Origin: DASRFR01 sp035651455
Lineage (GTDB): Bacteria; Acidobacteriota; Terriglobia; Terriglobales; Acidobacteriaceae
Assembly: GCA_035651455.1 (NCBI GenBank)
Contig: DASRFR010000038.1
Location: 1 to 64,000 of the forward strand
DNA: 64,000 nt
Reading direction: 5' to 3'
Shown here piece after piece: positions 1 through 8,450 of the stretch. A program made the translations under genes and the position numbers. The notes under the pieces are model-generated. The model ran no database searches. It had not been told where the DNA came from and was given only the letters and a program-made list of their open reading frames with translations. Position 1 is the stretch's first letter. Every line of letters starts with the position of its first letter.

Positions 1-477
1 CGTTCCGTTACTCGTGCTTTCGGGATTGTGGATGTGGAAGGGCCATGTCGTTCGACGGCTTCTTTCGCGACTTGTTTCGAAAAGCGCCGCAAACACCGCA
101 CGTTCGTACTCCACGCTGTGATCCTGGTGCTGGGCCGTGCGGTACGACACTCTGCGGTGGGACACTCCTGTGTGGCGCGCACACTCCTGTACCACCACGT
201 GAACACTCGCGTGTGAGGCGGATGGTTTGCCCGCCATTGACGTTCCTATCCGCACCGTGCCCCAAATAATTTGGTCTTAGTTGTATGGTTAAGTGGAAGG
301 AGCCTTTTCTGGGTGATCCGGGACGTTGGCACTGGCCAGTTTCCTGGCGTCGTATTTCAGTACGTCTTCGAGGACTAATTCCGAGGTCGGGCCCTGCGTG
401 GACGTCCATCTCGGAATCGTCGCCCTATTCTCATTGTTGCCTTCGACTATAATCGTGCTGACAAGAAGCCATTATCA
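1..477. other. Gene-poor left edge, no convincing gene
   Basis: No reading frame here resembles a known family. A short plus-strand frame (45-269) would encode a Cys-rich peptide but has no ribosome-binding site and no recognisable fold. ACACTC occurs four times, at 147, 162, 181 and 203, two of them as a 10-base repeat. The rest looks like intergenic or eroded sequence beside the ATPase gene. Confidence 0.5.
448..453 (+). promoter_or_regulatory. Possible -10 box before the AAA ATPase gene
   Basis: A perfect TATAAT lies 24 bases before the ATG of the ATPase gene. No good -35 hexamer sits 16-18 bases upstream, so this is only a half-site. It would give a very short leader containing the AGAAG at about 464-468 that may serve as ribosome-binding site. 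Confidence 0.35.
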
Positions 478-1641
478 ATGCAATTTTCCAGCTCAAAAGC
501 ACAGAGGTTTACCAACATACGGGTTGAGAACTGGCGCAACTTCGGAAACATCGAGGTCCCACTGCAGCGTCGTGCATTTGTTGTTGGACCAAATGCGTCT
601 GGCAAGTCAAACTTCCTGGATCTTTTCCGATTTCTCCACGACATCGTGTCTGTTGGTCGGGGTTTTGAACAGGCCGTACAGGCGCGCGGTGGCGTTTCCA
701 GTCTTAGATCGCTAGTGGCTCGTCGCTATTCGGATATCAGTATCAGCGTTAGTATCGGTATCGATGAGCAGCCCGCATTCTGGCAATATGAGCTTCACTT
801 TAATCAGGACAATCTTCAACGGCCAGTGATTCGCCGCGAACGTGTGATGAAAGGAGAACAGCAGCTTTTCGTGAGACCCGACGCATCCGACAATGCTGAT
901 CCGGAACGTCTTACGCAAACCTATCTGCAGCAGGTGAATGTAAATAAAGACTTCCGACAAGTCGCCGAATTTTTCACGTCAGTGCGATACCTGCATATCG
1001 TTCCTCAATTGGTTCGAGAGCCAGATCGGTCCGTAGGCAGGAAAGATGATCCCTATGGTGGCGACTTTCTAGAGCAGATAGCCAGGACGCCCGACCGAAC
1101 ACAAACCTCCCGCTTGGGCCGCATTCAGGACGCACTTAGAGTCGCCGTTCCCCAACTTGAAGCATTGGAGTTGAAGCGAGACGACGTTAGTGGCGTACCC
1201 CACCTGCGAGGAAAATACCAGCACTGGCGTCCGCAGGGCGCTTGGCAAACCGAGGAGCAGTTCTCAGATGGGACACTTCGTCTTCTTGGTCTGCTTTGGG
1301 CAGCCTTGGACGGGAGCGGTCCATTGTTGCTGGAAGAGCCAGAACTTTCTCTACACCCTGAAGTCATCCGATATCTTCCTCAGATGTTTGCTCGCATACA
1401 GCGCCGTTCGGGGAGACAGATCATTGCCACTACTCATTCAACAGAACTTCTGCGCGAGGGAGTTGGTTTAAATGAGGTGGTGCTACTTGAGCCTAGCCAA
1501 GAAGGAACCTCCGCGCGAACGGCGGGAGATTTCGTGGACATACGCGAACTTCTCGAGGGCGGCATCAATCTCGCCGAGATTGTAATGCCCAAAACGCGGC
1601 CTACGTCGGCCGAGCAACTCAGCTTCTTCGGTGATGAGTAG
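478..1641 (+). CDS. AAA family ATPase (RecF/OLD-like), likely defence-associated
   Basis: This 387-residue protein is an ABC-type/AAA_21 ATPase of the SMC-RecF-OLD class. A Walker A motif (GPNASGKS, residues 37-44) follows the usual N-terminal strand motif IRVENWRNFG. A signature-like segment begins with FSDGT near residue 262, Walker B is LLLEEPE (283-289), and a TTHS switch histidine lies near residue 320. The coiled-coil insert is short, so it is not a RecF or SMC housekeeping protein. The stop codon is 3 bases before the start of a TOPRIM-like gene, which implies co-translation. ATPases of this type paired with a TOPRIM-like partner occur in anti-phage systems such as OLD/Gabija-like, PARIS and AbiL-like modules. 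The defence role is inferred from this pairing, while the ATPase assignment is firm. Confidence 0.85.
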   Translation: MQFSSSKAQRFTNIRVENWRNFGNIEVPLQRRAFVVGPNASGKSNFLDLFRFLHDIVSVGRGFEQAVQARGGVSSLRSLVARRYSDISISVSIGIDEQPAFWQYELHFNQDNLQRPVIRRERVMKGEQQLFVRPDASDNADPERLTQTYLQQVNVNKDFRQVAEFFTSVRYLHIVPQLVREPDRSVGRKDDPYGGDFLEQIARTPDRTQTSRLGRIQDALRVAVPQLEALELKRDDVSGVPHLRGKYQHWRPQGAWQTEEQFSDGTLRLLGLLWAALDGSGPLLLEEPELSLHPEVIRYLPQMFARIQRRSGRQIIATTHSTELLREGVGLNEVVLLEPSQEGTSARTAGDFVDIRELLEGGINLAEIVMPKTRPTSAEQLSFFGDE

Positions 1642-1644
1642 TCG

Positions 1645-2268
1645 ATGGGCACGCCCGTAATCCTCACCGCTGCCGTCGAGGGGCTCGTCGACGAGACGCT
1701 CTTGCGGAGGATCTGCCAGCATGTTGGTACCTCTCTCGGGGAGGTGTATGGTCGAAAGGGCAAAGCTCACATCCTAAGTAGAATTAACGGATACAACAAT
1801 TCTGCGCGATTTCGACACTGGGTAGTTCTTCTGGACCTTGACAACGATGGCGCATGTGCAGCGGAGGTCTTGCGGGAATGGCTTCCTGCTCCGGCTCCTA
1901 TGATGCGTCTTCGAATCGCAGTGAGGGAAATCGAAGCTTGGTTGCTTGGCGATCGAGAACGGTTGGCGGCGTACTTGAGCGTGTCACTGAATCACCTCTC
2001 AGAGGACCCTGAATGCCTTGCCGACCCTAAGCTCGAGCTTGTCAATCTAGCTCGAAAATCACGGCGCAGGGCAATCAGGGAAGACATGGTTCCCATCTCG
2101 GGTAGTGGGCAGCCCGTCGGGCCAGCCTATACATCGCGCATGATTGAGTTTATACAAAGTCCTATCGTAGGCTGGAGACCGGATATCGCCGCGGTAAATA
2201 GCGAAAGCCTACGTCGCTGTATCGGTGCGCTTTCCGACTTGGGGCAACACAGGCCCCCCACGATCTGA
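1645..2268 (+). CDS. TOPRIM-like DUF4276-type protein, partner of the ATPase
   Basis: This 207-residue protein has the acidic pattern of the DUF4276/RloB-like TOPRIM group. A glutamate lies after the first strand (VEG, E12), followed by a DxD motif (DLDND, 64-68) and the block REIEAWLLGD (94-103) that I recall as characteristic of DUF4276 proteins. It has no helicase or other added domain. It starts 3 bases after the ATPase stop and has no ribosome-binding site of its own, so translational coupling is likely. In known two-gene systems the ATPase senses infection and the TOPRIM partner acts as nuclease or toxin, and here that role is inference. The family name is from memory and the active-site pattern is seen directly. 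Overall size fits a single-domain DUF4276 protein. Confidence 0.7.
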   Translation: MGTPVILTAAVEGLVDETLLRRICQHVGTSLGEVYGRKGKAHILSRINGYNNSARFRHWVVLLDLDNDGACAAEVLREWLPAPAPMMRLRIAVREIEAWLLGDRERLAAYLSVSLNHLSEDPECLADPKLELVNLARKSRRRAIREDMVPISGSGQPVGPAYTSRMIEFIQSPIVGWRPDIAAVNSESLRRCIGALSDLGQHRPPTI

Positions 2269-2415
2269 TCCAAAATACCGGGACCCTGGTTTGCGTCTTT
2301 GCGGCGTTCATTCGAATTATCGTTACGCATGCTTCCATACAGGCTCCCAGCACCGTAAAACATGGCCTCTTTCAACGCACGCACATCGTCGTTCCATTTA
2401 GGGCCATCCGTCGGA

Positions 2416-3156
2416 TCAGGGTAGTTCAAAGGCTGGTCCGGTTGGATTCAGCGGATTAAGCAGAATGATCTTCTGCCAATTATGATCAAATCTGAATGCA
2501 TCGCAATATAGCTCCCGCTCATGCGCGCTTAATCCATATCCAATTCTGTCAAGAAGGACCAGCCACCATTCAGGGTACTGATGACGAAACGGAGCGACCA
2601 ACCGGGTCTTTTCTTCGATGCAAATGCGTAGGTTCTTCTCGGTTTTTGCCAGAGTCCATCCTCCCGAGTCATTGTCACTGTAACCGCCCAAGACGAAAAA
2701 CTGCGAACACTTGTTCCTCGCTCGCAGCAGCGTTAGCTCGAAACTTTCGCAGATGACTTTTGAAAGCTCCTTTCTTACTTGACGGTTCGAATCGGCTTTA
2801 AATTCGCGGAGATAGGCAAGAAGGCCCGAACGCAGTATTTTCCAGTGGGGTAATGGTCGCTTGAAATCGTAGTGCACGAACCAACTGACACCTGAGTCAC
2901 TCGGACCTAACGACGACAGCAGGTTTCCGATCTTGTCACAAAGGGCAAACTGGGTTTCCTCGAGACCTCGATGTCCACATGGCGTAACTTCGTTCTGGTT
3001 CAAGCGACGGACCTCGACTGCAACGCGTTTGTTGATAGCAAAGTCTGGAGGCCTGTTCCCATCGGGCTCGTACGCTACAGCACCCAATTGCAGGCTTAGC
3101 AGATATTCATATGCTAGACGCTCTTCAGGCTTCATCTGAGACACACTAAATGCCAT
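2416..3156 (-). CDS. Uncharacterised protein with PD-(D/E)XK-like motif
   Basis: The protein has about 246 residues, and I do not recognise the family by name. Near the N terminus PPDF is followed ten residues later by VAVEVRR. This matches the PD-(D/E)XK nuclease layout (Asp, then E-x-K/R after a hydrophobic strand), with arginine in place of the usual lysine. The rest is mixed alpha/beta with several aromatic residues and no membrane segment or signal peptide. It converges on the ATPase/TOPRIM pair, about 150 bases from the TOPRIM stop, so it may belong to the same accessory block but is not in its operon. Starts at 3174 (TTG), 3156 (ATG) and 3135 (ATG) are all possible, and none has a clear ribosome-binding site. 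A nuclease role is a hypothesis from one motif. Confidence 0.6.
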   Translation of the reverse strand: MAFSVSQMKPEERLAYEYLLSLQLGAVAYEPDGNRPPDFAINKRVAVEVRRLNQNEVTPCGHRGLEETQFALCDKIGNLLSSLGPSDSGVSWFVHYDFKRPLPHWKILRSGLLAYLREFKADSNRQVRKELSKVICESFELTLLRARNKCSQFFVLGGYSDNDSGGWTLAKTEKNLRICIEEKTRLVAPFRHQYPEWWLVLLDRIGYGLSAHERELYCDAFRFDHNWQKIILLNPLNPTGPAFELP

Positions 3157-3801
3157 TAGGCCATGCGTGGTCAAGATATCAAAATTCTAAATCTGTGCAT
3201 TGTACTTGCGGCTGCAGAGCGCAGTAGGTTCCATCCTTACGGGCTCAGAACTCGAATCAGACCGGCAACGGCTTCCACCCGAATGGCGCCTTCTTCGGAG
3301 CCGACCCTCGTTATCACATTCCCCGGTATCCCACCTCACAGATTTTCCGCTCTCTCCTTCGCGACAATCTCCTCTGATCGGGGCAGCGCATTCGTGTGCC
3401 CGTCCGAGCTGACGGTCCTTCGGCTGCCAATCGAGTTTCATCCGCTCTTTGACAACTTTGAGCCATTTAGCGGGCATTGGCACCAATTGCCGAAATACCG
3501 GCAGTCGACGCGGCGAATAGAGCTTTCGCACAAACCTTAGTCTGCAAAGTCGTCGAACGGTCCCTAACTCTTTACTCCGGAATATTTTCCCTGTAAGTTC
3601 CCTGCGCTCTAGATTTTGCCGCGGATATCCTGCCTAAACCCAACATTCCAGGGATCCAGGGGGAGAGGGAGGGGTGACCAATCAGTAATTCGTCCAAAGG
3701 CCCCCGAACGCCAGGCGCTGCCGAATATTCGGCGGCCAGGCCGGGCCTTCCAGGTCCCGGTCGAAAGCTGGATTTGCACAGAGACGGAAAAAGATGTTTG
3801 T
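3157..3801. other. Intergenic stretch between accessory block and rnpB
   Basis: No convincing gene is seen. Both strands have open frames of about 115-125 codons, but their composition is arginine/serine-rich without recognisable motifs and they overlap each other. A perfect 14-base palindrome (GCCGAATATTCGGC) lies at 3720-3733, about 70 bases from the 3' end of rnpB. The stretch may be the scar of an insertion next to rnpB. Confidence 0.4.
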
Positions 3802-4297
3802 GGCAGCCGGACCTGTAAGCCGAATTCTGTCTGCCGGAGACCGGCAGGACGGCCATTCCTCTGGGCCGGACATTACTGTCCGGCTCTAGCGACCTACCCG
3901 AAGGTTGTAGCGCGCCGAGCCGGCACGCACCGCGACCGAAGCCGCGATTCCCTCCCTATTTGGTCTTGCTCCGTGTGGGGTTTGCCATGCCCGCCGCATC
4001 ACTGCGACGGCGGTGCGCTCTTACCGCACCTTTTCACCCTTACCCCGCCCATTCGCGAGGCCCTGGTCGCCACCGAGTGACTCGACCACCCTCAGCATGC
4101 GATTGAATCACCCAACCTGCCGAATCGTGACCCGGGTCTTACCAACGCTTTGCGAATGAGCGGGGCGGTATGTTTTCTGTGGTACTTTCCGTCGACCGGG
4201 CTTGAACCCGGCCTCCCGGACGTTATCCGGCACACCGCTCTGTGGAGTTCGGACTTTCCTCCCTCATTACTGAGAGCGACCGTCCGGTCCAGCTGCC
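3802..4297 (-). ncRNA. rnpB: RNase P RNA, bacterial class A
   Basis: This is the catalytic RNA of RNase P, which trims the 5' leader of tRNA precursors. Reading the minus strand, the conserved 5' block GAGGAAAGTCCGAACTCC is present near 4260, and the conserved ACAGAATTCGGCTTA is present near the 3' end (about 3816-3830). The outer P1 helix closes, since GGCAGCTGGACC at the 5' end pairs with GGTCCGGCTGCC at the 3' end, and this fixes both ends to within a few bases. At about 496 nt it is longer than the usual 350-420, and the extra length is probably in peripheral helices. A canonical -10 box lies just upstream. The 3' end faces the accessory block at 1-3.7 kb. Confidence 0.95.
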
Positions 4298-4306
4298 AAC
4301 ATTTTC

Positions 4307-4312
4307 ATTATA
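4307..4312 (-). promoter_or_regulatory. -10 box of the rnpB promoter
   Basis: On the minus strand a perfect TATAAT lies 7-10 bases before the start of the closing P1 helix of rnpB, which is the expected distance from a transcription start. The -35 region (about 4330-4335) is a poor match, so the promoter may depend on the extended -10 region or a factor. Confidence 0.6.
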
Positions 4313-4569
4313 TAGATGTGGGTCTGGGTTGCGCGGTTTCCGGTATTCGCTGCATGTTTGACGCTCGACTCCCGAATGCAGATTCGGAACTCCATCGCGC
4401 CCGGTGGAACGCTGGTGGCCTTCGCTGATCCTACGGGTGCTAGACTTGAAGTTCCGGGTAGAAATCGCTCAAGCGGAACCGTGCGGGAGCGAATGCACGA
4501 ACGGGAACAGCCGCTAGCACCGCTAGCTTAGCCGCGGCAAGCGGGACCGGAAAGCGGAATCCCGGAATC

Positions 4570-5799
4570 ATGAATTTCGTCGAAGCCATTCGCATCGCGC
4601 TGCAATCGCTGTGGGCCAACAAGCTGCGCTCCGCGCTGACCCTGCTCGGGGTTGTGATCGGAGTAGCCGCCGTGATTGCCGTAGTGACGTTCGTTAACGG
4701 CATCAATGGATATGTGGCGGAAAAAATCTTCAACCTGGGCGCGGACGTATTCCTGATCAGCAAGGTGTCGCCAGTCGTCACCAACGTCGATCAGCTCCTC
4801 GAGGGCGAAAAGCGAAAAGACCTGACGTTGGAGGATTACCAGGCCGTGCTCGAATCCTGCCGCCACTGCGTCATGGTCGGCGCGTCGACCTTCAATCCCA
4901 ACGGGCATGCACGATACGGCGAGCAGTCGATCAGCGACGTGTGGATTCGGGGGCTCACGCCGTCCATGGCTGCGATTCTCGACCTCGACCTCACCGCCGG
5001 CCGGATGGTGAACGACGCGGACGACAACAATCGATCGAACGTTGCGGTGATCGGCACGGACCTGGTGGACAACCTCTTTCCGGGCACGGATCCGTTAGGA
5101 AAAGAGATTCGCATCGAAGGACAGATGTACACGATCATCGGCGTCGGGAAGAAGCAGGGCAAGACCCTGGGCCAGAGCCGTGACAATTACACAGCCATCC
5201 CGATTACCACTTATTTGAAGCAGTTCGGCGCTCACACCAGCGTGCGCATTTCCGGTAAGGCGAATGGTGTAGGAAGCCAGCTGGATTCGGCAATCGACGA
5301 GGCGCGGGCCATCCTGCGAGCGCGCCGCCATGATCAACCCGGCAAGCCCGACAGCTTTGCCGCGGAGACGAATGCCAGTTTCCTCAGTATCTGGTCAAAC
5401 CTCAGCGGCACGTTCTTCATTGCCATGGTGGCAATCGCCGCCATATCGCTGGTGGTTGGTGGCATCGTGATTATGAACATCATGCTGGTGTCCGTGACCG
5501 AACGCACGCGGGAGATCGGTATCCGCAAAGCTATGGGGGCGCGCAGCAGCGACGTGTTGCTGCAGTTCCTGATTGAGTCGGGAACCATGGCCCTGGTCGG
5601 TGGTTTGATCGGAGTGTTATTTGGCATTGCGGTTGCGAAAGGGATCACCGCGGTCATTGGCATGCCGTCGGCGATCAAGTTGTGGGCGGTGGCGGCGGGC
5701 CTTCTAGTGTCAGCGAGCGTGGGCGTGTTTTTTGGCGTGTACCCGGCACGGCGGGCGGCGCGGCTGGACCCGATTGCGGCGTTACGCTTTGAGCTTTGA
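4570..5799 (+). CDS. MacB-like ABC transporter permease (first of two)
   Basis: This 409-residue integral membrane protein has the MacB/FtsX permease layout. One N-terminal transmembrane helix (about 25-46) follows the IALQSLWANKLRS cytoplasmic helix. A large periplasmic MacB-PCD domain (about 47-270) comes next, then three C-terminal helices beginning near 278 with the hallmark VSVTERTREIGIRKA motif. Such permeases normally work with an ATPase in mechanotransmission-type export of lipoproteins, peptides or antibiotics. No ATPase gene lies nearby and there is none fused. A paralogue follows 87 bases downstream in the same orientation, so the two may form a heterodimer. The ATG sits at the expected family start but lacks a clear ribosome-binding site. 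Confidence 0.9.
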   Translation: MNFVEAIRIALQSLWANKLRSALTLLGVVIGVAAVIAVVTFVNGINGYVAEKIFNLGADVFLISKVSPVVTNVDQLLEGEKRKDLTLEDYQAVLESCRHCVMVGASTFNPNGHARYGEQSISDVWIRGLTPSMAAILDLDLTAGRMVNDADDNNRSNVAVIGTDLVDNLFPGTDPLGKEIRIEGQMYTIIGVGKKQGKTLGQSRDNYTAIPITTYLKQFGAHTSVRISGKANGVGSQLDSAIDEARAILRARRHDQPGKPDSFAAETNASFLSIWSNLSGTFFIAMVAIAAISLVVGGIVIMNIMLVSVTERTREIGIRKAMGARSSDVLLQFLIESGTMALVGGLIGVLFGIAVAKGITAVIGMPSAIKLWAVAAGLLVSASVGVFFGVYPARRAARLDPIAALRFEL

Positions 5800-5886
5800 A
5801 GGGAGTGGCGGAAGACAGCTTGTTGCCAGGCGGGTGAGCTCTGCCACTGGACAGCTCAGCAGGACAAGCGGTTCTAGGAAAGTCTT

Positions 5887-7149
5887 ATGATGCGTCGCGG
5901 TGATTACGGTCAGATCGTGCGGATGGCGATGGACACCATCCGCAGCAACAAGCTGCGTTCCAGTCTTACGGTGCTCGGCATCGTGATAGGGGTAGCGGTG
6001 GTGATCGCGATCTCGTCGGTCGTAAGCGGCCTCAACGCGAATGTGCAGCAGTCGATCACCAGCCTGGGATCGAATCTCATCTTCGCCTACCACATTTATC
6101 CTTTTACCTTCGGCCGACCAACCGAAGAGATGCGCACGCGGCGGGAGTTGACCCTGGACGATGCCGAGGCGATGAAAGCACTGCCGCACGTAGCCGCGGT
6201 CACGTCGGGCATCCGCTACGCGCGGCCGGAGTTCGGCACCGGCACTTACGTGGTGAAATATGAAGGCCGCAAGGTCAAGAACACTATTCTGGAAGGAGAC
6301 ACGGCGACCTGGAAGCAGGTCTATGACCTGCAAACCAGTGCGGGACGGTGGTTCAGCGATGCCGAAAATGAGCGTCGCGCCAACGTTATTGTGCTGGGCA
6401 CGGATACTGCGGCCGAGCTTTTCCCCAATGAAAATGCGCTAGGAAAAGAGATCAATATCGATGGCCAGATGTTCACCGTGGTAGGCGTCGCGGAGAAACG
6501 GAAGGATGCATTCGCGAGTGGGAAAAATCCGGAAGATAACATCATCATGTTTCCGTTCTCCACATTCCATAAGCTGCATCCGGAGTTGAAGGCGCATTGG
6601 ATAACGGCGAAGGCGATCTCCCAGGTGGATATGCCGAAGGCGATTGACGAAATTCGCGAACTGCTGCGGCGCAGGCGGCGAGTGTCCCCGGAGAAGCCGG
6701 ACAACTTCGCGATCTTTACCCAGGACTCCTTGTCGGATGTGTGGAAGCAAATCACGGGCGCCGTGTTTGTGTTCATGTTTGCGGTCTCGAGCGTGGGTTT
6801 GATCGTGGGCGGCGTGGGGGTCATGAACATCATGCTGGTATCGGTAACCGAACGCACGCGGGAGATCGGGGTGCGCAAGGCGATTGGCGCGCGCAAGCGC
6901 GACATCCTTCTGCAGTTCACGCTGGAGGCCATTACACTCACCGCTATGGGTGGGCTTCTCGGCATCGCGCTGGGAGCGCTTATTACCTGGATAATACCTG
7001 CCATCTGGAGTTCCTTGCCGGCGCGCATGTCGGTGTTCTGGACGAGCTTTGGGTTCGGCGCCGCGGCCGTGGAAGGGCTTCTGTTTGGGATTTATCCCGC
7101 GTGGAAAGCGGCAAATCTGGACCCCATCGAATCGCTGCGCTACGAATAG
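5887..7149 (+). CDS. MacB-like ABC transporter permease (second of two)
   Basis: This 420-residue paralogue of the preceding gene has the same architecture: an amphipathic N-terminal helix, a first membrane segment (about 28-48), a MacB-PCD periplasmic domain, then three helices with the motif MNIMLVSVTERTREIGVRKA near 300. The two proteins share the C-terminal half closely and diverge in the periplasmic domain, as expected for a heterodimer with specialised ectodomains. The gene starts with ATGATG. An HpnI-like glycosyltransferase starts 15 bases after its stop and is probably co-transcribed. No cognate MacA-type adaptor or ATPase is visible in the window, so the substrate cannot be stated. 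Confidence 0.9.
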   Translation: MMRRGDYGQIVRMAMDTIRSNKLRSSLTVLGIVIGVAVVIAISSVVSGLNANVQQSITSLGSNLIFAYHIYPFTFGRPTEEMRTRRELTLDDAEAMKALPHVAAVTSGIRYARPEFGTGTYVVKYEGRKVKNTILEGDTATWKQVYDLQTSAGRWFSDAENERRANVIVLGTDTAAELFPNENALGKEINIDGQMFTVVGVAEKRKDAFASGKNPEDNIIMFPFSTFHKLHPELKAHWITAKAISQVDMPKAIDEIRELLRRRRRVSPEKPDNFAIFTQDSLSDVWKQITGAVFVFMFAVSSVGLIVGGVGVMNIMLVSVTERTREIGVRKAIGARKRDILLQFTLEAITLTAMGGLLGIALGALITWIIPAIWSSLPARMSVFWTSFGFGAAAVEGLLFGIYPAWKAANLDPIESLRYE

Positions 7150-7164
7150 CTACAATTCTGAAAT

Positions 7165-8367
7165 ATGACGGTGCTGGGCATCGCCGGCGTGGTCGGATCT
7201 GTGTGCGCCAGTGTCTATTACCTGATTTGCATTTGGAGCGCGCGGGTATTCGTACGGGATCAGAAGAGGAGTTCATTCAGCCGGAGTGCTGTCGCTGAAT
7301 GTCTTCCCGGCGTGAGCATTTTGAAGCCGCTGAAGGGCGTGGACCTGAACCTGTATGAATGCCTGCGCAGTCACTGCCTGCAGGATTATCCGGAGTACGA
7401 AATCATCTTCGGAGTCAGCGACGCGGATGATCCAGCGCTTGAAGTTGTGGAGCGCCTTCACACTGCCTTTGCGGGAACTGCGCTGAAGGTCTTCGTGTGC
7501 ACGCAGAATCTGGGTACCAACACGAAGGTGAGTAACCTGGCCCAGATGACGCCGGTGGCGAAATTTGAGCACCTCGTCGTGAATGACGGCGACATCCAGG
7601 TGCCGCCGGACTATCTGCGAAAAATTGTTTCGTCGCTGAATGATTCGCAGGTCGGCTTGGTGACGGCACTGTACCGTGGTGAGGCCGCGCCCACCATGGG
7701 TTCGCGACTGGAAGCACTCGGTATCGCAACCGACTTTGCACCCGGGGTGCTCGCCGCACGTTACCTGGAAGACGGCATCCGCTTCGGTCTGGGATCGACG
7801 CTGGCGTTCCGGCGTTCAGACCTGAATGCAGTGGGGGGGTTCGAAGGCTTCGTTGACCATCTCGCTGACGACTACGAATTGGGCAAGCGCCTGGCGGAGA
7901 GCGGCAAGCGAGTGGTTCTCTCCGATTGTGTGGTGACAACTTTTTTACCCACCTACTCGATACGCGGATTTTTCCAGCACCAACTACGCTGGGCCCGCAC
8001 CATCCGCGACGCTCGTAAGGGGGGATATCTTGGCCTGCTCTTCACGTTTGGGATCCCTTGGGCGCTGCTAGCCGTCATTGGTTATCGCGGTGCGTCATGG
8101 ACGTGGAGTTTGCTGGCGGTAGTAGTTGCCGCAAGGTTGGCGAAGTCCTTTGCCATCGCTAGTGGGGTTTTGAAGGATACCCAAGTTGTGCGCTGGTTCT
8201 GGCTGTTACCCATCCGAGACCTGGCTGCGGCGTTCATTTGGGCCTTCAGCTTTGCCGGACACAGCATTACGTGGCGAGGGCAGCGCTATCGGCTAGAAGA
8301 GGGTAGGCTGATGCGCATCGAAGACCGCGAAGCCAACGCGCCGGCAGAAAACGTGGTCAGCAAGTAA
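7165..8367 (+). CDS. HpnI-like membrane glycosyltransferase (GT2/GT21)
   Basis: The 400-residue protein has one N-terminal membrane helix, a GT-A catalytic domain and three or four C-terminal helices. This is the layout of ceramide glucosyltransferase (GT21) and of HpnI, which adds N-acetylglucosamine to bacteriohopanetetrol. Visible catalytic elements are SILKPLKG near 50, a DxD-like NDGD (D141, D143), the acidic DDYELG (D235, D236) and HQLRW (272-276), the Q-x-x-R-W signature of processive or membrane GTs. It acts at the cytoplasmic membrane on a lipid acceptor. No hopanoid cyclase or HpnH/HpnG gene is in the window, so the HpnI label is by resemblance only. It follows the permease pair by 15 bases. 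Confidence 0.8.
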   Translation: MTVLGIAGVVGSVCASVYYLICIWSARVFVRDQKRSSFSRSAVAECLPGVSILKPLKGVDLNLYECLRSHCLQDYPEYEIIFGVSDADDPALEVVERLHTAFAGTALKVFVCTQNLGTNTKVSNLAQMTPVAKFEHLVVNDGDIQVPPDYLRKIVSSLNDSQVGLVTALYRGEAAPTMGSRLEALGIATDFAPGVLAARYLEDGIRFGLGSTLAFRRSDLNAVGGFEGFVDHLADDYELGKRLAESGKRVVLSDCVVTTFLPTYSIRGFFQHQLRWARTIRDARKGGYLGLLFTFGIPWALLAVIGYRGASWTWSLLAVVVAARLAKSFAIASGVLKDTQVVRWFWLLPIRDLAAAFIWAFSFAGHSITWRGQRYRLEEGRLMRIEDREANAPAENVVSK

Positions 8368-8450
8368 GAGTTGTTTATCGCGCAGGGCCCAACCTTGCAT
8401 CACTTGCCGTCAACTCGTCACGATTCGCGTCGATCTAAACTACGCAACAA

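Noticed and set aside
147..208. Four ACACTC copies near the left edge as a possible CRISPR or operator array
   Set aside because: Spacing is irregular (15, 19, 22) and the unit is only six bases long, so it fits chance or a minor repeat.
45..269. Cys-rich short frame on the plus strand
   Set aside because: No ribosome-binding site, no family resemblance, and it lies in low-quality coding sequence.
3163..3540. Overlapping frames on both strands between accessory block and rnpB
   Set aside because: Composition is not natural on either strand, no motif is recognised, and they overlap each other.
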